A stretch of 64,000 bases of DNA from DASVUC01 sp038237225 (GTDB taxonomy: Bacteria; Planctomycetota; Phycisphaerae; Tepidisphaerales; Tepidisphaeraceae), in the NCBI GenBank assembly GCA_038237225.1, contig JBBRYX010000014.1:52441-116440 (forward strand), written 5' to 3'. Made by a program: the position numbers and the translations under genes. A model generated the notes under the pieces. The model ran no database searches and was not told where the DNA came from. It saw only the letters and a program-made list of their open reading frames with translations. Shown here one piece after another: positions 59,047-64,000 of the stretch (position 1 is its first letter; the number at the start of each line of letters is the position of its first letter).

Positions 59047-60267
59047 ATGAGCAGACATGGAAGTCAACTCAATGTCCGGAACGCTGCGGTCATCGGTGAT
59101 GCGGCTTTCGCAGCTCTTGCGGAAGCCGCGCGTGATCGCCGGCCGGTATCTGGCTGGACCCACAACTTCTATCGCTATCCTGCTCGTTTCTCGCCGCTGT
59201 TCGCCGCGGCAGCCATCAAGCACTTTTCCCAACCCGGCGCACTAATCTGCGATCCGTACATGGGCGGGGGCACGGCGGTAGTCGAAGCGCTCGCTGCCGG
59301 GCGGCGAGTCATAGGAAACGATCTCAATTCCTTGGCGATGTTTATTACGAAAGTGAAGATTACCTCTCTCACTGCTGATGAGGTGCGTGCGATGAAGCAT
59401 TGGTCGAAAACGCAGGTGCCGTCTTTCACGTACCGTCAACCCATCGAACAACTGGCGCCGTTTATCGACCCGAAAAAGACGAAAAACCTAACGCTCCACC
59501 GCGCGCGATTCATTAAAAAGGCAATTGCGGCGGCGCTGGCAACGATCGCCAAGCTTCCGACTGAGAACTCATGTGACTTTGCCAAATGCATCGTGCTGCG
59601 AGTAGCACAGTGGGCGCTGGACGGGCGCGGAAGGCATACACCTTTGGCCGATTTTCGGTCCAAGCTCATGCTCGCGGCGGAGGAAATGCTTGCTTCAAAC
59701 GCGGCATTCCGCAGGCAAATCAAGGAAAGCGGCAACCACGCAACGCTCGTGAACGGCTCAGCTGCGGAATTGGATCAGGCAGCGATCTTCCGTGATCAAA
59801 CGCAGCGGGTGTCGCTAGTCGTAACAAGTCCGCCTTACCCAGGCGTACATGTGCTCTATCACCGCTGGCAGGTTGATGGCCGGCGCGAAACTCCAGCGCC
59901 ATATTGGATCACTGGGTGTAACGACGGCGAGGGCGCGTCCTTCTACAACTTCGGCGACCGGAGGCAGGCCGCAGCGGACAACTACTTCCGCACGTCGCTC
60001 GCGACGCTCGACTCGGTCCGCCGGATTTTGCTCCCCGACGCCTTCATGGTGCAGATGGTCGCATTCAACCGACCGGAGGAGCAGCTCGATCGTTATCTTG
60101 ACAACATGTCGGCGACTGGCTTTCGGGAGGTGCTCCCACCGCAATGCGTTCCTGGGTTGCTGGACGGCCGCATTTGGCGCGAAGTCCCGAATCGGAAGTG
60201 GCACGCCGCCGCGAAGGGCAAAACGCACTCAGCGCGTGAGGTGGTCCTCGTTCACCGTCCCGTTTAA
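59047..60267 (+). CDS. SPPY-type DNA methyltransferase
   Basis: 406 residues. It has the N-terminal YRYPARFSP motif of this class (about 42-50), motif I as ICDPYMGGGTAVVEALAAG (67-85) with NDLNSLA, and motif IV as VVTSPPYPGVHVLYHRW (258-274). The order I then IV and the SPPY signature suggest N4-cytosine or N6-adenine methylation in a restriction or defence context. It is followed by AT-rich spacer with its own promoter for the next gene. No endonuclease is adjacent within the window. Confidence 0.88.
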   Translation: MSRHGSQLNVRNAAVIGDAAFAALAEAARDRRPVSGWTHNFYRYPARFSPLFAAAAIKHFSQPGALICDPYMGGGTAVVEALAAGRRVIGNDLNSLAMFITKVKITSLTADEVRAMKHWSKTQVPSFTYRQPIEQLAPFIDPKKTKNLTLHRARFIKKAIAAALATIAKLPTENSCDFAKCIVLRVAQWALDGRGRHTPLADFRSKLMLAAEEMLASNAAFRRQIKESGNHATLVNGSAAELDQAAIFRDQTQRVSLVVTSPPYPGVHVLYHRWQVDGRRETPAPYWITGCNDGEGASFYNFGDRRQAAADNYFRTSLATLDSVRRILLPDAFMVQMVAFNRPEEQLDRYLDNMSATGFREVLPPQCVPGLLDGRIWREVPNRKWHAAAKGKTHSAREVVLVHRPV

Positions 60268-60432
60268 GCGAGCACATCCACAAAGCCGAGAATTGTCGAT
60301 TTGATGGCGCCTCCGCTGCGGTTATAATTCCTGGCCCTCCGTATAACATTATAAATAACGAAACAGCCAACTACTGATCTGACAATGGGTTCCTTGCGCT
60401 GCCTCCGAAACATTTTAATTGGCACTTTTTGG

Positions 60433-60461
60433 TTGTAATATATTCGCACTTCGGTTATACT
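60433..60461 (+). promoter_or_regulatory. likely promoter for the 60481 cassette genes
   Basis: TTGTAA (60433-60438), 17 bases, TATACT (60456-60461) inside an AT-rich 213-base spacer. An imperfect inverted repeat (GTTATAA...GTATAAC) lies 80-120 bases farther upstream. The start codon is 20 bases past the -10. Confidence 0.55.
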
Positions 60462-60480
60462 ATCATGATCGAGGTCGGAA

Positions 60481-61614
60481 ATGCCAGTTATCGCGATTCA
60501 CATTGACGACAAGCTATACGCTCAACTGACGGGCCTGCTGTCCAAAGGCGCGTATTCCGACATTCAGCAGGTCGTCGAGGTAGCTCTAAGGAATCAGTTG
60601 GTAATGGAGGCTCAGGTCAGACAGGCCGGGGGGCGATCAGTAGAGCTTTCGGGAAATGGTAGCCAGCCGAGGAAGCGTTCGACGGAAGCTACGGGTCGTG
60701 CGCCTGAAACAAAGCAATCAACGAAGAATTCTGGACTCCACGTGAGGCTCGCTTCAAAGGACAACGTAAGCGAATCACCCGCGACCGCTGATTGGACTGA
60801 CATCATCAGCAGCTTTCGCTACGGCGACAAGCCAACCAAAGGGCCCGAGCCGTGCAGCGCTACTCGTCGTCCTGCGGATGAGCGTATGTACGCGCTTATC
60901 AACCGACTGTTCCCGTTGAAACTTGCAGCCCGCTGGATCGATGTCCGGGGCGGCACGCTCGGTCATTGGCCCTCACTGGAGGATGTCATAGCGCCGCTGA
61001 TCAATGACGTTGCTGCCGTTGGAGCCGTCCTAGCAAAAGCGGACACGATGAGCGAACGACAACGGGATGAGCAGTTCGCTACCGCGCTGCCGCGGCCGGA
61101 TCGGCTGGAGTCGCGCGACCGGTTTGCAACTCAGTTTTTGGCGCGCATCAACCAAGCCGGTGATGTGCGTCCAGGCGCGATCATGCAGATGGCACTGGCG
61201 ACGGTGAAAAACGGGCAATTGATCCTGACCAGTGAAGGCCAGGAGCTTGCGCGGCTATCCAATCCCATCGTCGATCTGAAGGGACCGGAAGCTGACGAGG
61301 TCTTGACGGCCGATGAGCGAAGGGTGTTCATGGATCAAATCCAGCGATATATGCCAGCGGAGTTCCGAGACAGCCGCGACATCATGAAGGCACTGAGCAG
61401 CGGCAGCATCGGGCCGGAGGAGCTGCTGCGGCGTCTGCATGGTAAATTCCCAAGCCGCGAATCAGATGCCGCTTTCCGCAGTCACGTCAGCGGCATCATC
61501 GCGCGATGCGTTGACATGGGATTGATACGCCGCACGTGGGAAGGCCGAAACGTTGTCTACAGCGCAACGGCGGAAGGTGCCGCCCTGCAAATCGGAGAGG
61601 AAATGACAGCTTAG
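60481..61614 (+). CDS. protein with RHH-like N-terminus and winged-helix-like C-terminus
   Basis: 377 residues, ATG with GAGG before it. Residues 1-45 (IAIHIDDKLYAQLTGLLSKG, then YSDIQQVVEVALRNQLVM) look like a ribbon-helix-helix dimerisation domain. A low-complexity Ser/Gln/Lys linker follows (about 50-100). A helical middle (MYALINRLFPLKLAARWID) precedes a C-terminal part (about 300-377) that reads as a winged helix: FRSHVSGIIARCVDMGLIRR, then the wing WEGRNVVYSATAEG. It is probably the DNA-recognition or regulatory protein of the GHKL cassette. No enzymatic motif is visible. Confidence 0.7.
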   Translation: MPVIAIHIDDKLYAQLTGLLSKGAYSDIQQVVEVALRNQLVMEAQVRQAGGRSVELSGNGSQPRKRSTEATGRAPETKQSTKNSGLHVRLASKDNVSESPATADWTDIISSFRYGDKPTKGPEPCSATRRPADERMYALINRLFPLKLAARWIDVRGGTLGHWPSLEDVIAPLINDVAAVGAVLAKADTMSERQRDEQFATALPRPDRLESRDRFATQFLARINQAGDVRPGAIMQMALATVKNGQLILTSEGQELARLSNPIVDLKGPEADEVLTADERRVFMDQIQRYMPAEFRDSRDIMKALSSGSIGPEELLRRLHGKFPSRESDAAFRSHVSGIIARCVDMGLIRRTWEGRNVVYSATAEGAALQIGEEMTA

Positions 61615-61669
61615 GCAAATGGGTTTCGTGGGTGAGGGGACCACTCGCTGCGCCCGAGGGAGCATGTCC

Positions 61670-62755
61670 ATGAAGATGGTCAAGCCGACAGACATCAACG
61701 GCGTGGTAAATCCAACAAAGTTCCTCAACCAACTGTTGGGGGCGGCCACGTCATCCGCCGTGAACCAGTTGCTTGTGCAACTGCCCATCCGCGACGAGCA
61801 CGAGTACAAGTTCTCCATCGACGAGCCGGCGGCGGACTGGCAGGAGGGGATGCTGCACTGGATGCCGGTGGGCCGAGATCGCGGCAACGCTGGGCGCGTC
61901 AAGCTGGCCAACAGGCCGATCAATCCGATCGCCGAAAGGACAATAAACGGGATGGAGGCGCTCATTGAATTGATGCGTCGCATGGAGTTGCTCCAGGACC
62001 CATCGGCTCCGGCTCCGGCCAGCCCGCGCGAGGCCGTAGCTCGCTACTTCAAGCTCCCGCCACTGGATCAATTGCCGACCTACGAAAAGCTAATCGACGG
62101 CAAGGATGCGCGTAAGTATGCGCGAGAGGTCGCCCGTAAGCTGCGTGTACAACTTCAATGGACGGCAAAGGAGCGGGAGTTCAGCGTCGTCATTCGTGAC
62201 TACGGCATCGGGCAAGCAGCAGCGCGCGTTCACCGGACACTGCTCTCGTTGGGGTCCAGCGATAAGGGTGACAAATCTTATCTGATCGGCGTATTCGGCC
62301 AGGGAGGGTCGTCGGCGTACGCGGCAAGCGAATACTCGACGGTGGTTTCGCGCCGCGCACCTGCTCTGCTCGACGGCGATGCCGATGGAATCGGCTTGAC
62401 CATTGTAAAGCACATTTTTCCGAAAGGTCGGCGCGACGATTACTTCGCGTACCTGACGGCCGCGCCGGATGGATCAGTGCCGGCACTGCCGGCAAAAGCT
62501 GCTGAGGCTGCGGGCTTCGAGCACGGCACCCGGTTTGCGCATATCGATTACGACTTTGGGACCGGTGGATCGGCAATTACGCGCAACTTTTACCAGGTGA
62601 TCAATCACGCGTTGTTCAACCCTGTCCTGCCGTTCGATACCGACGTGTCCGGTACCGAGGCCACGGTCTACGGCAACGGTTACCGTCTTTCGAACCTGAA
62701 GCCGACGAGGAAAGCGATCGACAAAACTTTCGGCGCCCTGATTGTAGAGAAGTGA
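61670..62755 (+). CDS. GHKL ATPase (MORC/Hsp90-like)
   Basis: 361 residues from the ATG at 61670 (GAGGG 9 bases before it); an upstream ATG at 61619 is less well placed. The Bergerat fold motifs are present: PIAERTINGMEALIE (N-box, 86-100), VVIRDYGIGQ (173-182, DxGxG) and GVFGQGGSSAYAAS (207-220, glycine lid). After about 250 residues comes a beta-rich C-terminal portion (GTRFAHIDYDFGTGG). Such ATPases dimerise on ATP binding and occur with DNA methyltransferases in restriction-like systems. The next gene starts 58 bases later. Confidence 0.88.
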   Translation: MKMVKPTDINGVVNPTKFLNQLLGAATSSAVNQLLVQLPIRDEHEYKFSIDEPAADWQEGMLHWMPVGRDRGNAGRVKLANRPINPIAERTINGMEALIELMRRMELLQDPSAPAPASPREAVARYFKLPPLDQLPTYEKLIDGKDARKYAREVARKLRVQLQWTAKEREFSVVIRDYGIGQAAARVHRTLLSLGSSDKGDKSYLIGVFGQGGSSAYAASEYSTVVSRRAPALLDGDADGIGLTIVKHIFPKGRRDDYFAYLTAAPDGSVPALPAKAAEAAGFEHGTRFAHIDYDFGTGGSAITRNFYQVINHALFNPVLPFDTDVSGTEATVYGNGYRLSNLKPTRKAIDKTFGALIVEK

Positions 62756-62813
62756 TCAGCAAGAGCTCCCTTCTTGCGGACCTTTGCCTGGAATTCAAGC
62801 TGGAGATGATGCT

Positions 62814-63962
62814 ATGGCAACTCCTGCAACTGTTGATTTGGACAAGACGTTCAGCTCGGCGCTCGACGAAAGCTACGGGACGATCGATGTGCGCGTTGTC
62901 GTTCTCAACCGCAAGCCGGATCAGAGCGGCGCAGCGGTGGAGCTAGAGCCGGAGGTACCGGCCGATCTTCAACCCGATGAAGTACTCCCGGACGATTCGG
63001 GAAAGACACCGCTAGCCGGTTATTTGGAAGATCCAAAGCGCGGGCGAGAGTGCGTTGTTTTCACGGTGAATGGTCAGCGCCAAGAGGCTTGGGACAACAC
63101 TTTCATTCAGCGCGAACTGGGCTTCAAGTACCTGCGCAACCGCACGATGATCATCGTCAGCTTGGACGGCATGCAGCCCGAAGCGCTTGCGGACATCATG
63201 CAGGGGTCGCGCGAGCATTTCTATCCCGGAACCGTGTACGGCGCTATCGTCGGGCGACTGACAGCGACGCTGAAGAAAGACCCGGACCTCGAAGCTTTGG
63301 AGGCTGAAGCTGAACGCGAGATCAGCCAACTCCGCGCTGGCGACGAAGCCGTTAAGCAGGCCCTTGATCAACTCATCGAAGATCATCATCAACACGGCGA
63401 TCACACCCAAGACGGTCTTGTCGATCCAGGAACCGGGCAAGGTGTGGGCATTGGGCCAGGACCGAATCGCACGCAGGATGTTGTCGTTGAGCCGGGTATC
63501 GGCGGGGTTCCCGCGACTGGGCCGTACCTGACTATCGAACCCGGATCGGAGGTAATCCGGTTGATTCCGGGGGAACCCAAGCGGCTGAAGGTGATGACCT
63601 CACCGGTTGATGTGATGCGCGATGCGGTGACTTTCACCGCAGAAATCCTGCCGGTCACCGAAGGCTTAAAGATAGCCACCGAAAAGGAGGTAGACTGCGC
63701 GCGGATCGCCTTGTCCTTCGTCGAGCCGACTGATATTGAAGATGATTTCTACCCGATAGAAGCGAAACTACGCGTCGTAGCCTGGCTGAAGGGGCATGCT
63801 GAGCCTCGCGTTCTTGAACGGAAGGTTGTGGTCAGCAAGCCGACCAAACGGGAACCTCGGGCTAGAGCGTATTTAACATCAGTGTACACACTTTTTTGTG
63901 TACACTACCCGCTGGACATTTTCGGAGGTTGGCATGGAGGCCTATTCGCTGGATTTGCGTGA
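62814..63962 (+). CDS. partner protein of the GHKL ATPase, 3' end invaded by IS630 element
   Basis: The frame is 382 residues from the ATG at 62814 (GGAG before it), but everything after about residue 355 (REPRARAY...) is encoded by the IS element, so the native C-terminus is lost. The body has an alpha/beta N-terminal region with RVVVLNRKP, FIQRELGFKYLRNRTMIIVS and a Gly/Pro-rich middle (GTGQGVGIGPGPN). C-terminal beta strands (PVDVMRDAVTFTAEILPV) resemble a beta-sandwich. Family unknown; co-transcription with the GHKL ATPase suggests a joint complex. Confidence 0.65.
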   Translation: MATPATVDLDKTFSSALDESYGTIDVRVVVLNRKPDQSGAAVELEPEVPADLQPDEVLPDDSGKTPLAGYLEDPKRGRECVVFTVNGQRQEAWDNTFIQRELGFKYLRNRTMIIVSLDGMQPEALADIMQGSREHFYPGTVYGAIVGRLTATLKKDPDLEALEAEAEREISQLRAGDEAVKQALDQLIEDHHQHGDHTQDGLVDPGTGQGVGIGPGPNRTQDVVVEPGIGGVPATGPYLTIEPGSEVIRLIPGEPKRLKVMTSPVDVMRDAVTFTAEILPVTEGLKIATEKEVDCARIALSFVEPTDIEDDFYPIEAKLRVVAWLKGHAEPRVLERKVVVSKPTKREPRARAYLTSVYTLFCVHYPLDIFGGWHGGLFAGFA

Positions 63963-64000
63963 GCGTGTCTATGCGGCTTGTGAGGCACACATGGAGTCGC
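63869..64000 (+). mobile_element. IS630-family insertion element, left end (right end outside the window)
   Basis: A perfect 10-bp hairpin (AGTGTACACA at 63882-63891 with TGTGTACACT at 63898-63907, loop CTTTTT) sits just before a transposase gene. IS630 elements insert at TA and carry such terminal structures. The exact left boundary is not defined (about 63869-63881). Confidence 0.75.
63935..64000 (+). CDS. IS630-family transposase, N-terminal fragment
   Basis: ATG at 63935 with GGAGG 5 bases before it. The visible residues MEAYSLDLRERVYAACEAHM match the N-terminal HTH start (YSxDLRxRV) of IS630 transposases. The rest is beyond the window. Confidence 0.85.

Overview
The window looks like a chromosomal segment of a planctomycete, probably Phycisphaerae/Tepidisphaerales-like. 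The clues are a DUF1501 protein beside a cytochrome-type DUF1549/DUF1553 protein with a CYSCH haem motif, a Cys-type sulfatase, a DUF1080 protein, small ECF sigma factors with membrane partners, a PEP-CTERM protein with dockerin-like calcium loops, and dispersed CACGGGC-type palindromes. Taxonomy is inferred from gene content only.

Layout, core part (1-46.3 kb). Bases 1-3216 hold a minus-strand array of six type II secretion/type IV pilin-like prepilins, two of them a recent tandem duplication separated by a strong hairpin terminator. A repeat-rich non-coding stretch follows (3.2-4.7 kb). Then come metF, a BBP2-like porin, nadA, a phosphoesterase, a DUF1080 protein, an ECF sigma with a membrane partner, nadC, two glycosyltransferases, a class I amidotransferase-like hydrolase and a TMTC-like TPR membrane protein. 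Next are the DUF1501/DUF1549-DUF1553 pair, a HicBA module, typA, a second ECF sigma locus, an FGGY kinase, leuC, a second HicBA-like pair, a HEPN/MNT pair and an amino-sugar block (LmbE-type deacetylase, NagB-like protein, NagB). The core part ends with a PEP-CTERM protein, an amidohydrolase, a two-subunit molybdenum hydroxylase, a YjhG-type sugar-acid dehydratase with an FAH-family partner (a Weimberg-like pair), and a sulfatase.

Layout, accessory island (about 46.3-64 kb). It starts at a tRNA-Arg(TCG), which lies next to a 3'-half tRNA remnant and short direct repeats. Inside are a three-gene lipoprotein operon, a HTH-ABC transporter-methyltransferase operon, and the most interesting locus: a five-gene, translationally coupled minus-strand operon at 53246-57241. 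It encodes a ubiquitin-like protein ending in Gly-Gly-Gln, a cysteine-free E2-like protein, a JAB-E1 fusion, an APH/kinase-fold protein and a DUF6527 zinc protein. A divergent XRE repressor plus ImmA/IrrE-type metallopeptidase pair sits next to it. The shared promoter region carries two perfect GCTTGA-N4-TCAAGC operators that overlap recognisable -35/-10 elements for both directions. The layout resembles a repressed, protease-inducible defence module.

Downstream on the plus strand is a second conflict-type cassette: an RHH protein, an SPPY-type DNA methyltransferase, a protein with a possible RHH N-terminus and winged-helix C-terminus, a GHKL (MORC/Hsp90-like) ATPase and its partner. The partner reading frame runs into an IS630-family element that leaves the window at its right end.
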